Positions 30,966 to 39,431 of a stretch of 64,000 nt of DNA are shown piece by piece (the stretch's first letter is position 1; each line of letters begins with the position of its first letter). Source of the stretch: Ilyomonas sp964249755. Its GTDB lineage: Bacteria > Bacteroidota > Bacteroidia > Chitinophagales > Chitinophagaceae. The stretch is taken from the NCBI GenBank assembly GCA_964249755.1, contig CAXUDB010000002.1, forward strand, positions 868,001-932,000, in the 5' to 3' direction. A program made the translations under genes and the position numbers. Under the pieces are notes generated by a model that saw only the letters and a list, made by a program, of their open reading frames with translations, made no database searches and had not been told where the DNA came from.

Positions 30966-32351
30966 ATGAAACTGCGGTTTCGATTTATTATCTTCTTCAG
31001 CCTGGTGTTCTCGCTGCTGATGCTTTGTTCTGCGTTTCTTATTTATCTTCTTTTCGAGAAGGCAAGAGAGCGTGATTTCAACAGACGTCTGTGGGCGCAG
31101 GCTTATGCTTCATACAGCGACTGGTATCAGGCTCCCTTGCCCGATTCGGTGAAGGAAATTGTATCGGGTTATCATTTCAATACTATCCATCAGCAGCAAG
31201 TGATCATCCTGAACAGCAAGGGTGAAACGGTGAGCATTTATAATAAAAAGGATTCGTCGCTTCCTTCGCCATCATTGTTGAAAGAGATAGAAAGAACCAA
31301 AATTTTATATACCAAAAAAGGCGATGTTCAGCAGGTAAACCTGTATATTCCTACTCCGCAACCCGCTTATGTAATTGTGTCCGGTCATGATAAATTCGGC
31401 TTTCTCAGGGTTAAGAATCTGGAACATATTCTAACGATGATGGCGTTGATTGGCGTGGCTTTGATTATCGGTTCAGCTTTCATTATTTCAAGCCTCGTTA
31501 CGCGCCCGCTTATCCGGTTGGGGCTACAGATGCAGCGCATCTCGGAAGCCAATATGGAGGAACGCATTGCGATCAAACCCAATCGGCTTAACCGTGAAGA
31601 ATCGCAGATTGCTATACAGTTTAATGCCATGCTCGACCGGCTGGAAAGAGCCTTTGAATTGCAACGAAGCTTTGTACATCATGCTTCGCATGAGTTGCGT
31701 ACGCCTTTGGCGGCTATGCTATTGCAAACAGAGTTTGCCTTGAGTAAGAATCTTACTGTTGAAGATGCACGAAAAGTGCTGGAATCTTTAAAAGAAGACC
31801 AGCAGGAAATGGTAGAGCTGACCAACTCGCTATTGCTCTTGTCGCAGTACGAAAGAACGCAGACTTCGCAGGAATGGCCGGTGTTGCGCTTAGATGAGTT
31901 GTTGTATGAAACGATGGGCATGGTAAAGCGGATGCTGCCCAATGTAAATGTGTCTCTTGAATTCGCGCAGGTGCCCGACAACGAATTATTTCTTTCGATA
32001 CAAGGCAATGATTCGCTCATCCGTTCGGCGTTTAGAAATCTCATTAAAAATGCATGGCTGTATAGCGATAACAAATCGGTTGCCGTAACCATTGATGCCA
32101 CTGCCACCGACATCTATCTGCATTTTGATAACAATGGAAAGCTCTTGTCTCTCGAAGAACAGGAACGCTTGTTTATTCCCTTTTTCAGGGCTTCTAATTC
32201 AGCCTCCAAAAAAGGGTTTGGTTTGGGTTTAAATATTATCCAGCGTATTGTAACCATGCACAAAGGCAGTGTGGGTTATATCATCTACAACAACCTCAAC
32301 CGCTTCACGCTTCAGTTTCCCAAGCTCTCAACAGCTGCCATCGCCTTATAG
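30966..32351 (+). CDS. Sensor histidine kinase with HAMP domain
   Basis: A 461-residue kinase. TM1 lies at about residues 7-28, a periplasmic sensor of ~120 residues follows, and TM2 is at about 155-178. HAMP (SSLVTRPLIRLGLQMQRISE) precedes the HisKA domain with VHHASHELRTPLAAMLLQTE (phospho-acceptor His near 241) and HATPase_c with FRNLIKNAWLYS (N box) and KKGFGLGLNIIQRIV (G box). It has no gap to the response regulator. The input signal is unknown. Its last 6 bp overlap convergent aspartate kinase. Confidence 0.94.
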   Translation: MKLRFRFIIFFSLVFSLLMLCSAFLIYLLFEKARERDFNRRLWAQAYASYSDWYQAPLPDSVKEIVSGYHFNTIHQQQVIILNSKGETVSIYNKKDSSLPSPSLLKEIERTKILYTKKGDVQQVNLYIPTPQPAYVIVSGHDKFGFLRVKNLEHILTMMALIGVALIIGSAFIISSLVTRPLIRLGLQMQRISEANMEERIAIKPNRLNREESQIAIQFNAMLDRLERAFELQRSFVHHASHELRTPLAAMLLQTEFALSKNLTVEDARKVLESLKEDQQEMVELTNSLLLLSQYERTQTSQEWPVLRLDELLYETMGMVKRMLPNVNVSLEFAQVPDNELFLSIQGNDSLIRSAFRNLIKNAWLYSDNKSVAVTIDATATDIYLHFDNNGKLLSLEEQERLFIPFFRASNSASKKGFGLGLNIIQRIVTMHKGSVGYIIYNNLNRFTLQFPKLSTAAIAL

Positions 32352-33665
32352 CCCAAACACGCCGCTGTTAATAGCTTGCAATGCTTCTTTCTTATGCTTG
32401 CCTTCAATCAGGAGTGAAATATTGTGGCGACTGCCGCCATAGCTTACCATTCTTACAGGAACGGATTGCAAAGCCGTGAATATTTTTTGCAGCACATCGG
32501 GCGTTTCAGCTATCTCGTTTCCAACCACTGATATGATAGTCTGATTTTCATCCCACTCCACCACACCAAAAGGCTCTAATTCCCGGATGATTTGCGGCAG
32601 ATAAGTATTATTATCTATCGTTACGGAAACTGCTACCTCAGATGTTGTGATCATATCTATCGGTGTGCGGTACTTTTCAAACACTTCAAATATTTTCCGC
32701 AGAAATCCATATGCAAGTAACATACGGCTGCTTTTAATATTAATGGCGATGATGCCGTCTTTTGCCGCCACCGCTTTAATGCCGGTGCTATTGGCAGATT
32801 CGGCAATAGTAGTGCCCTTTGCTTCGGGCTGCATAGTGTTTAACAGCTTCACAGGAACATTGGCATGTTGCGCCGGCCAAATGCAGGTCGGGTGTAAAAT
32901 CTTTGCCCCGAAATATGCCAGTTCCGCAGCTTCATCAAAGCTCAGTTGTTCAATAGGCACTGTTCTGTTTACAATGCGCGGATCATTATTGTGCATGCCA
33001 TCTATATCGGTCCATATCTCGCACACGCTGCCATGAACGGCGGCTGCAATCAGAGAAGCCGTATAATCGCTGCCGCCACGTTTCAGGTTGTCTACTTCTC
33101 CTCTTGCATTGCGACAGATATATCCTTGCGTGATAAACAGGTTAACCGATTTATAATCGTTCAAAAGCTTATCCAGCTTGTGTTCTATGGCGGTTAGCTC
33201 TGGCTCTTCATTGGCATCAATACTCATAAACTCTAATGCCGGCAGCAGCTTGTGCGATATATTTTGCTCTTCCAGATAAACACTAAATAGTTTGGTGCTG
33301 AGAAGCTCACCCTGCGCAAGAATATCCTTATACAAAGCGTCGCTGAACGATATTTTGAGGATGATATTCAGAAACTCAAAGTGCTCTGTAATGATGGCAG
33401 ATGCTTTAAGAAAAGCATCTTCTTTTTCAACCAGCAGCGAAGCAAAATGTTCATAGTGTTCCCGCAATTCAATGATGGTTTGCTGTGCTTTGATGCGGTT
33501 GCCTGCTGCAATAGCATCGCTGATAGACACCAAAGCATTGGTAGTGCCGCTAAGTGCACTGAGCACGACTATTTTGGGCTCGGTATCGCATGTGATAAGG
33601 TGTGCCACATCATGCATGCGTTCCGGCTTGCCTACGCTGGTGCCGCCAAATTTCATTACTTTCAT
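32346..33665 (-). CDS. Aspartate kinase
   Basis: Phosphorylates aspartate in the first step of lysine, threonine, methionine and diaminopimelate synthesis. A 439-residue monofunctional enzyme: MKVMKFGGTSVGKPERM (ATP/aspartate-binding N-terminus), then FITQGYICRNARGEVDNLKR and GGSDYTASLIAAAV in the kinase core. Two C-terminal ACT domains (about 295-439) carry INIKSSRMLLAYGFLRKIFE and ISVVGNEIAETPDVL and imply allosteric control by an end-product amino acid. The gene overlaps the histidine kinase gene by 6 bp tail to tail. Confidence 0.95.
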   Translation of the reverse strand: MKVMKFGGTSVGKPERMHDVAHLITCDTEPKIVVLSALSGTTNALVSISDAIAAGNRIKAQQTIIELREHYEHFASLLVEKEDAFLKASAIITEHFEFLNIILKISFSDALYKDILAQGELLSTKLFSVYLEEQNISHKLLPALEFMSIDANEEPELTAIEHKLDKLLNDYKSVNLFITQGYICRNARGEVDNLKRGGSDYTASLIAAAVHGSVCEIWTDIDGMHNNDPRIVNRTVPIEQLSFDEAAELAYFGAKILHPTCIWPAQHANVPVKLLNTMQPEAKGTTIAESANSTGIKAVAAKDGIIAINIKSSRMLLAYGFLRKIFEVFEKYRTPIDMITTSEVAVSVTIDNNTYLPQIIRELEPFGVVEWDENQTIISVVGNEIAETPDVLQKIFTALQSVPVRMVSYGGSRHNISLLIEGKHKKEALQAINSGVFGL

Positions 33666-34144
33666 CTTGCTACTTATAAGGGTTGCAAAAGTATTGGCAG
33701 GAATGAAATGGCGTTGAAAAATGTTGTTGGCTGCTGTGGCGATTGGTTAATGTCTGAACTGCGATGATGGAACATGGATAAACACGGACTTTCAGGATAA
33801 TCAAAACCGGGATGTTTTCAACTAGGGAGAAAGGGATAAAAGAGGTGCGCAGAGGAAGGGTTGTATCTAATGAAGCGGGTGCACCCGTCATTGCTTCGTG
33901 CCTCGCAATGACGCGCATGACAGATTTGTCAAACATAAACCTTACCTAGGCAAATTCTTTGCGCCTTCGCGGTTATGACCATCCGCTTCAATAAAAGCTC
34001 AATTATTTTCAAAGCGTTGAAGAGTGCGATGACGCTCATAGCGCCACAGGCCGCAACGATGCTCCATCGGAGAAACGGACTTCTGGCCCATACTAGCTGT
34101 TATGTTGCTTGTATTGGAGACTTTTAAGCTTAAAATTGTTGCCT
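33666..34144. other. Intergenic region with dispersed repeats
   Basis: Upstream of aspartate kinase and downstream of the PaiB gene, 479 bp without a credible gene. It contains a palindrome, CGTCATTGC (33886-33894) with GCAATGACG (33905-33913), the well-known CGTCATTGCGAGG-type dispersed repeat. It also contains CTTTGCGCCTTCGCGGTT near 33957, related to the repeat in the leuS leader. An 88-codon minus ORF across it is made of repeat sequence. Confidence 0.5.
33886..33913. repeat. CGTCATTGC palindromic dispersed repeat
   Basis: 9-bp perfect arms CGTCATTGC/GCAATGACG around the loop TTCGTGCCTC. This repeat wording is widespread in unrelated bacterial genomes and is usually intergenic. It has no terminator T-run. 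Confidence 0.65.
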
Positions 34145-34759
34145 TCATTGGCGCTCTTCCATAGCCGCTGCGATGGCTTTTGCATCTCCATCGTCTTTGC
34201 TGGAAAGATGTTGAATGATATTGTGATAACTTTCTGCATCGCGGTTCTGGCTGAGCTTGAACACATGCTCCAGCTTTGTGATCTCTATTTCGAAAGCAAT
34301 AATGTGTTTCATCAGCGACGACACATAGCCAGGCTTCATGTGCTTTACCAAGGAAGGAGAGTTGGGCGCTTCAAACTTTTCTGTCAGTTTCACCAGTAAG
34401 TTATAAAGCTCGGCTTCCCCTTGAAAAGTGAGCGTTCCTTGCGCATGAATGGCTCTGTAATTCCAGGTGCTGCCAATGTTTTGCTGCTTGTACCAGCTTG
34501 CGCTTACATAGGTGTGCGCACTGCTGAAAATAGCCAGCACGTTTTTATTCTGCTCAAAGGCATCAGTGTGTGTTTGCTCGCGCATAATGTGACCTTGTAA
34601 ATAATATTTTCCATCGCGTTCTTCTATCAAAACAGGAACGTGCGTGGCAGCCGGTTGTTGATTGTTGCCGCAACCACACAAGATAATAAAAGGGTGTGCA
34701 TGCATAAAAGCAATTACTTCTTCTTGCGAGCCGGCTTTGAAATGAGGAAGGTCATACAT
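34145..34759 (-). CDS. FMN-binding negative transcriptional regulator (PaiB family)
   Basis: A 204-residue split-barrel protein with PaiB landmarks: HPFIILCGCG and THVPVLIEE near the start, GHIMREQTH, LAIFSSAHTYVSASWY, WNYRAIHAQGTLTF and the C-terminal HIIAFEIEITKLEHVFKLSQ, NRD. The fold binds FMN or haem-like ligands; B. subtilis PaiB represses sporulation and protease genes, but targets in this phylum are unknown. It is divergent from the TMEM175-like gene with a 90-bp gap. Confidence 0.9.
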   Translation of the reverse strand: MYDLPHFKAGSQEEVIAFMHAHPFIILCGCGNNQQPAATHVPVLIEERDGKYYLQGHIMREQTHTDAFEQNKNVLAIFSSAHTYVSASWYKQQNIGSTWNYRAIHAQGTLTFQGEAELYNLLVKLTEKFEAPNSPSLVKHMKPGYVSSLMKHIIAFEIEITKLEHVFKLSQNRDAESYHNIIQHLSSKDDGDAKAIAAAMEERQ

Positions 34760-34849
34760 GGAAGTAAAGATAAGCTGCCTTGGAAAAAAGGAACAGGTTA
34801 TACCTTATGGTTCGCTATTTTAGCTCACTCTATCATTTACCTTATTGCT

Positions 34850-35530
34850 ATGACTGAATCGAAAAGCGAGTTGCACAAAGAGTTTGAACTGGAACGGCTC
34901 ATCCTGTTCAGCGATGCCGTTTTTGCTATCGCTATTACACTTATTATCATCGAAATTAAGTTTCCCGAAGTGCCGAAAGGTGCAAGCGCGGAGGAGGTAT
35001 TCAACGAATTCAAACCCACGCTCATTCAATTTGCAGCCTTTGTTATCAGTTTCTTTTTCATCGGCATGTCGTGGATGAGGCACCTACAGCTTTTCCGCTA
35101 TCTGGTGAAGTACAATATGGGATTGGTAAAAAGGAATTTGGTTTTCCTCTTCTTCATTGTCTGTTTTCCGTTTTCTGCATCAGGCATCACAGAGCATATA
35201 CGGCCAAGTTTTATGCTACCACTTGACATTTATATTTTCAACATTGCAGCCGTTATGGTTTGCCAGTATGGGATATCAAATTATATTTTTCGACGCAAGC
35301 CTCAACTGTGTATGGAAGGTCGTGAAGATGAAAAAAAATATTTGCTGATGAACAGCAAATGGATAGCCCTTATCTTGAGTTTTACTTTTGTTATTTATGT
35401 TGTTGCCACCGTCTTTCTTTCGCAAGATCCCATTTACACAGCCTTGCCTTCCTATCTTCTTGTCATAATGGTTTTCATTTTGAGAAGACGAATGAAAAAA
35501 TCAAAACCGGCTTCGATGGAAGAAATTTAA
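34850..35530 (+). CDS. TMEM175/DUF1211-family potassium channel-like protein
   Basis: A 226-residue membrane protein. The start is ATG 34850 (MTESKSELHK); the frame extends upstream through the divergent PaiB gene without homology. The hallmark RLILFSDAVFAIAITLIIIE (family pattern FSD in TM1) is present, followed by five more helices: FAAFVISFFFIGMSW, LVFLFFIVCFPFSASG, IYIFNIAAVMVCQY, WIALILSFTFVIYVVAT and LPSYLLVIMVFIL. Bacterial members form tetrameric K+ channels. The C-terminus is basic. Confidence 0.88.
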   Translation: MTESKSELHKEFELERLILFSDAVFAIAITLIIIEIKFPEVPKGASAEEVFNEFKPTLIQFAAFVISFFFIGMSWMRHLQLFRYLVKYNMGLVKRNLVFLFFIVCFPFSASGITEHIRPSFMLPLDIYIFNIAAVMVCQYGISNYIFRRKPQLCMEGREDEKKYLLMNSKWIALILSFTFVIYVVATVFLSQDPIYTALPSYLLVIMVFILRRRMKKSKPASMEEI

Positions 35531-35549
35531 ACCCAGCAGATTGTTATGT

Positions 35550-35960
35550 TTATTTCATCTCGGCAAGCTCCATCACGCGCATCCATTCATCCAATGTTAC
35601 CGGCTGAACGGAAAGCCGTGAAAGCTTCACGAGCGCCATGTTAGCAAGGGTTTTATCACTTTTAATTTGCGTTAATGATACGGGCTTCTTTAAAGTTTTC
35701 AGTGGCTTCACATCTACAACCACCCAGTTGCTATCATCGGTAGTAGGGTCCTGATAAGCCTCTTTTACCACTTCTGCAATGCCTACAATTTCGAGACCTT
35801 CATTGCTGTGATAATAAAACAGTTGGTCGCCTTTCTTCATGGCTTTTAAATTGTTGCGCGCAGCATAATTGCGTACACCGTCCCAGAAAGTTTTCTTGTC
35901 TTTTACAAACTGCTCCCAGCTATACTTTTGTGGTTCCGATTTAATGAGCCAGTAATTCAT
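35550..35960 (-). CDS. EVE domain protein
   Basis: A 136-residue stand-alone EVE domain (PUA-like fold that binds modified bases). MNYWLIKSEPQKYSWEQFVK at the start, WDGVRNYAARNNLKAMKKGD, LFYYHSNEGLEIVGIAEVVK and WVVVDVKPLKTL match the family throughout. EVE domains read methylcytosine-like or other modified bases, sometimes in restriction systems; here there is no restriction gene nearby, so it is the housekeeping type. It is convergent with the TMEM175-like gene. Confidence 0.92.
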   Translation of the reverse strand: MNYWLIKSEPQKYSWEQFVKDKKTFWDGVRNYAARNNLKAMKKGDQLFYYHSNEGLEIVGIAEVVKEAYQDPTTDDSNWVVVDVKPLKTLKKPVSLTQIKSDKTLANMALVKLSRLSVQPVTLDEWMRVMELAEMK

Positions 35961-36029
35961 TGTTAATCCAGATATAGTTAATTGGTAATTGAAAACGATA
36001 ACAGCTTACAATCCTATCACTCACTTTCT

Positions 36030-36932
36030 TCAATCCAAAGATTCAGCACATTGTTCAATCTGTTGTTTAAAGGCAACATACAATTTCTCTTGGATAGCGC
36101 TCCCGGTTTTGTTTTCGATGATGCGACTATCTATCTCCGTAACCGGTGTTAGTTCGCCCATTGTTCCTGTGGTGAAAACTTCATCGGCGTGATAAAATTC
36201 GGAGATGGAGAGATTGCGCTCTTTTACTTCTATGTTTAATTCTTTGGCTAAAGAGATAACCGTTTGCCTGGTAACGCCCGTAAGGCATGCATCGGCATGT
36301 GGCGTAAGTAGTATGTTATTCTTCACCATAAAAATATTGCAGGCATTCGTTTCGGCGACAAAGCCAAGGTTATCCAGCATAACCGCATCATCAGCGCTTC
36401 GCAGGTTGGCTTCTATTTTAGCCAGAATATTATTGAGAAGATTGTTGTGGTGAATCTTAGAATCGAGATGCATAGGAGAGTTGCGGCGAACGGATGCAGT
36501 AATCAATTTTACACCACTCATGTTGTCGTAGACCGGTGGTTTGTGCTCTGCCAAAACAATCAAACAACAACCGTTCTGGTTGAGCCGCGGGTCCATGCCG
36601 GATGTAATTTTTTCACCTCTTGTCAACGTTAAACGGATGTGTACGCCGTCATGCATATTGTTGGCAACGAGCGTTTGTTTAATAGCATCTTTAATAAATT
36701 CTTTGGATGGAACATCTGCAAACAGTAGTGTTTTGGCAGATGCCTGCAAACGAACAAGATGATCAGTGAGATGAAAGATTTTACCGTTATAAACCCGTAG
36801 ACCTTCCCACACCGCATCGCCACCCTGAACGGAAGAATCGAAGACCGATACTTTAGCTTCGGCTCGCGGGTAAAGCCTGTCTTTCACAAAAACCTGTATG
36901 TCTTTATTCAGCGGGTTAAATTGCTGTTGCAT
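36030..36932 (-). CDS. Class IV aminotransferase (BCAT / D-amino-acid transaminase-like)
   Basis: A 300-residue PLP enzyme of fold type IV. Substrate and cofactor motifs: DSSVQGGDAVWEGLRVYNGK, IRLTLTRG, LDSKIHHNNLLNNILAKIEA (PLP-lysine in SKIHHN), DAVMLDNLGFVAETNACNIF and TGVTRQTVI, then VFTTGTMGELTPV. The family includes branched-chain aminotransferase, D-Ala transaminase and ADC lyase; the motif set does not decide which. It lies 12 bp from the sulfotransferase-like gene on the same strand, so the two are probably co-expressed. Confidence 0.88.
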   Translation of the reverse strand: MQQQFNPLNKDIQVFVKDRLYPRAEAKVSVFDSSVQGGDAVWEGLRVYNGKIFHLTDHLVRLQASAKTLLFADVPSKEFIKDAIKQTLVANNMHDGVHIRLTLTRGEKITSGMDPRLNQNGCCLIVLAEHKPPVYDNMSGVKLITASVRRNSPMHLDSKIHHNNLLNNILAKIEANLRSADDAVMLDNLGFVAETNACNIFMVKNNILLTPHADACLTGVTRQTVISLAKELNIEVKERNLSISEFYHADEVFTTGTMGELTPVTEIDSRIIENKTGSAIQEKLYVAFKQQIEQCAESLD

Positions 36933-36944
36933 AGGGCAAAAAAA

Positions 36945-37667
36945 TTAAGCTTTAATGGAATGATCGCACAACAAATCATAATAGTGCCTGCACTCGTCGT
37001 AAAGAGGTAGCAGGTAATCGGGAAGGCTGCGGTTGCTGGTTTCCTGCGGCGAAAAACGCGTGGTTTTATGAACGCTGCTATACCAATATTTCGCCCACAC
37101 GCCATCTTCAGGTTTTGGCCCGGCCGGCCACGAAAGCATTTCTTCGTAAAAGGGAATGCCTAACGCATCGCATAACTGCGACAAAACTTTCTCCGGGTTC
37201 TTTAAAATCTCGCCTGAATCAACCACCGCAAAATCCTGTTGCTTTTCCTTCAGAAAATGATACAGTTCCCATTGCTTGTCTATGCCGATGTCCTGCATCT
37301 TCACATCGCGTATCACCTGTGCATACGAGGCAATAATCTGCTTTGGATCCCTGATAAAAATGATGTTGGAGACTTTCTGTAAAAAGTCGAGAGAAACATC
37401 TACCAGATGATGTGTCATTTGCTTGCAGAACACCACAGGTTTGCCAAAATCATGGTGCAGAATATGCTCAATCACCTTCTCGCCTTTATTTTCCTGTCCC
37501 TGCAATACCTTGCCGCGCCCGGGGTGATTGACACCGGTTGCCAGCAGGTAATGGGCATACAAAGGTTCATCTATCACCACTGTATCCGGCCGCTGCGCAA
37601 AAGAATACATAAGGGCAGTAGACAAATTTCGCGGACTGCTCCACAGGCAAATTCGTTTGGTTGTCAT
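36945..37667 (-). CDS. Sulfotransferase-like protein
   Basis: A 240-residue protein. ICLWSSPRNLSTALMYSFAQ is the 5-prime phosphosulfate-binding loop (S-x-R-[ST] type) and NIIFIRDPKQIIASY is the 3-prime phosphate-binding strand of PAPS-dependent sulfotransferases. Other segments are DEPLYAHYL and KQMTHHLVD. Family members in this size class are often found next to, or fused with, branched-chain-aminotransferase-like enzymes, as here. The acceptor is unknown. It is transcribed first, with the aminotransferase 12 bp downstream. Confidence 0.8.
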   Translation of the reverse strand: MTTKRICLWSSPRNLSTALMYSFAQRPDTVVIDEPLYAHYLLATGVNHPGRGKVLQGQENKGEKVIEHILHHDFGKPVVFCKQMTHHLVDVSLDFLQKVSNIIFIRDPKQIIASYAQVIRDVKMQDIGIDKQWELYHFLKEKQQDFAVVDSGEILKNPEKVLSQLCDALGIPFYEEMLSWPAGPKPEDGVWAKYWYSSVHKTTRFSPQETSNRSLPDYLLPLYDECRHYYDLLCDHSIKA

Positions 37668-37743
37668 CGGATGAAAATATGGTATAAATATAGAAAAGTT
37701 ATGGTTTGCCAGAGTGAGGCAAACACCTGCATTTAATCACAGC

Positions 37744-38454
37744 TTATTCCCATTTTGCCAGCACATCGGCAAGGTGCAGCACCTGCAGGTTGACACCTTT
37801 GTGTTTAATGCAGCCATCAATGTGCATCAGGCAACTCATGTCGGTGCTGATGATATATTGCGCGCCCGTATCGGCTGCATTGGTTATCTTCTGGTCGCCC
37901 ATGGCTAGGCTGATGGATTCAAACTTCACGGCGAAAGTGCCGCCGAAACCACAACAGGTTTCCACATCGTTCATCTCGCTTATTTGCAAACCTTCTACAT
38001 GACTTAATAGTAAGCGCGGCTCGGCTTTGATGCCGCATTCTCGCAATGCTGCGCAGCTATCATGGTAAGTGGCTTTAGCATTGAATTTAGCACCTGTGCT
38101 TGTGATTCCTAACACATTTACCAGGAAAGAAGAAAACTCGTATAAACGGTTGCCTACTTCTTTTGCTTTGTCTGAACCGGGCAATAGCATTTGATAATAG
38201 TTCTTTACAAAACCGGCACAGCTTGCACTGGGCGTAACAATGTAATCGGTGCCTTCAAAATCGTTCAGAAATTTCTTGCATACTTCTTTCGCTTCGTTGC
38301 GATAGCCCGCATTGAAAGCCGGTTGTCCGCAGCAGGTTTGTTCTGTATTGTAACGAACCGTACAGCCACATTTCTCCAGTACCTTCACCATATTGAAAGC
38401 AACGGAAGGATACAGCTGGTCTATAAAACAAGGAACAAAAATGCTGACGTTCAT
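37744..38454 (-). CDS. LutA/GlcF-like (Fe-S)-binding oxidoreductase subunit
   Basis: A 236-residue protein with two CCG (DUF3483-type) domains: IFVPCFIDQLYPSVAF with TEQTCCGQPAFNAGYRNEAK, and ATYHDSCAALRECGI with NDVETCCGFGGTFAVKF. This is the LutA architecture (L-lactate oxidation with LutB and LutC). LutB and LutC are not in the window, so the partner genes lie elsewhere or the protein serves another electron-transfer role. Confidence 0.85.
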   Translation of the reverse strand: MNVSIFVPCFIDQLYPSVAFNMVKVLEKCGCTVRYNTEQTCCGQPAFNAGYRNEAKEVCKKFLNDFEGTDYIVTPSASCAGFVKNYYQMLLPGSDKAKEVGNRLYEFSSFLVNVLGITSTGAKFNAKATYHDSCAALRECGIKAEPRLLLSHVEGLQISEMNDVETCCGFGGTFAVKFESISLAMGDQKITNAADTGAQYIISTDMSCLMHIDGCIKHKGVNLQVLHLADVLAKWE

Positions 38455-38568
38455 GTGTATTCTTTTCGCTTGTACTAATATCTTCTTTTAAGTTTACTGA
38501 TGTATTGAAATCAGTTTGAAGTTTTATGAAGTGAAGAGCTGTTTTCGCCGGCAAAATCTAAAGTTGCT

Positions 38569-38943
38569 TTAGAATGGTACTAAGAAAATTGAAAGATAGG
38601 GAATTAGTATACTGACAATTATATAAAGTATAGTCCCAAACCAGAATAGCCATTTTCTTACCTGTTTAAATTCTTGGAACCATTTTGTTCTTGTAATAAT
38701 GTAACTCTCGCAAACATAGCCCAATGAATAAAGTCCGTTAGCAACAGTACCCCAAATAAACACTCCAAAATAATCAAAAAAATTTAAACTTGGGATGAAG
38801 TAGATGATTGAAAATAACCCGGCAAGACCAACAAGTATATTGAACAAAAATCTTTTCTTCAGCCAATATTGGTGAGCATCAAGAAGTCAGAGTCCAAGCA
38901 TTTCATTGGTAAGTTGCGTTTCATCGAGAACCGAATCATTCAT
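38569..38943 (-). pseudogene. Small two-transmembrane protein with in-frame TGA
   Basis: From ATG 38943 the frame reads MNDSVLDETQLTNEMLGL, then TGA (38887-38889), then LLDAHQYWLKKRFLFNILVG onward to a normal stop at 38569. Downstream of the TGA are three hydrophobic segments (LFNILVGLAGLFSIIYFIP, YFGVFIWGTVANGLYSLG and WLFWFGTILYIIVSILIPYL), about 105 residues. The frame on both sides is continuous and protein-like, so a single nonsense mutation best explains it. Translation could alternatively start at TTG 38847. The family is not recognised. The gene is co-oriented with ribH, 11 bp downstream of it. Confidence 0.55.
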
Positions 38944-38954
38944 AAAACGCTCTT

Positions 38955-39431
38955 TTATAAAGATCGTTGCAAATGGATCATCTTAATCGCAGTTACCGCC
39001 GCTTCTTCACCTTTGTGCCCGTGAATGCCGCCGATTCTCTCTAATGCCTGCGCTTCAGTATTCACGGTTAACACACTGAATATCGTTGGTACATCCAAAT
39101 TCATATTCAGCCATACTACGCCTTCAGTTACGGCTTTGCACACATAATCAAAGTGCGGTGTATCTCCTTTGATAATGGCGCCTAATGTGATAAACGCATC
39201 TGCTTTTTCACTGTTGCTATTAGCATACGCCTTCACGGCAAAAGGTATCTCCACCGCACCGGGAACCACGATTGTCTTAAACCTTGTACCTTGTTCCTTG
39301 AAAACTTTTATCGCACCTTCCTCCAGCTGGTCTGCAATGTGCGCATTCCATTCTGTTTTCACGATAACAACAAAGGCATTCGCTATCTGCGGAATGCCTT
39401 TGTTCAATTCAGTATTGCCTTCTGTTGCCAT
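38955..39431 (-). CDS. ribH: 6,7-dimethyl-8-ribityllumazine synthase
   Basis: The penultimate enzyme of riboflavin synthesis; forms lumazine from the diaminouracil and dihydroxybutanone phosphate. A 158-residue protein with FVVIVKTEWNAHIADQLEEG, VVPGAVEIPFAVKAYA (substrate-binding PGAxExP), ITLGAIIKGDTPHFDYVCKA (catalytic His) and IFSVLTVNTEAQALERIGG, and HGHKGEEAA. Its ATG overlaps the stop of the upstream TPR gene by one base (TAATG), so the genes are coupled. Confidence 0.96.
   Translation of the reverse strand: MATEGNTELNKGIPQIANAFVVIVKTEWNAHIADQLEEGAIKVFKEQGTRFKTIVVPGAVEIPFAVKAYANSNSEKADAFITLGAIIKGDTPHFDYVCKAVTEGVVWLNMNLDVPTIFSVLTVNTEAQALERIGGIHGHKGEEAAVTAIKMIHLQRSL

Noticed and set aside
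33670..33936. 88-residue minus-strand ORF upstream of aspartate kinase
   Set aside because: Built largely from the CGTCATTGC dispersed repeat (VIARHEAM peptide), a well-known false ORF.
38887..38889. Selenocysteine codon at the in-frame TGA
   Set aside because: No selenoprotein family match and no SECIS-like hairpin seen after the codon; the position is in a non-conserved N-terminal tail.
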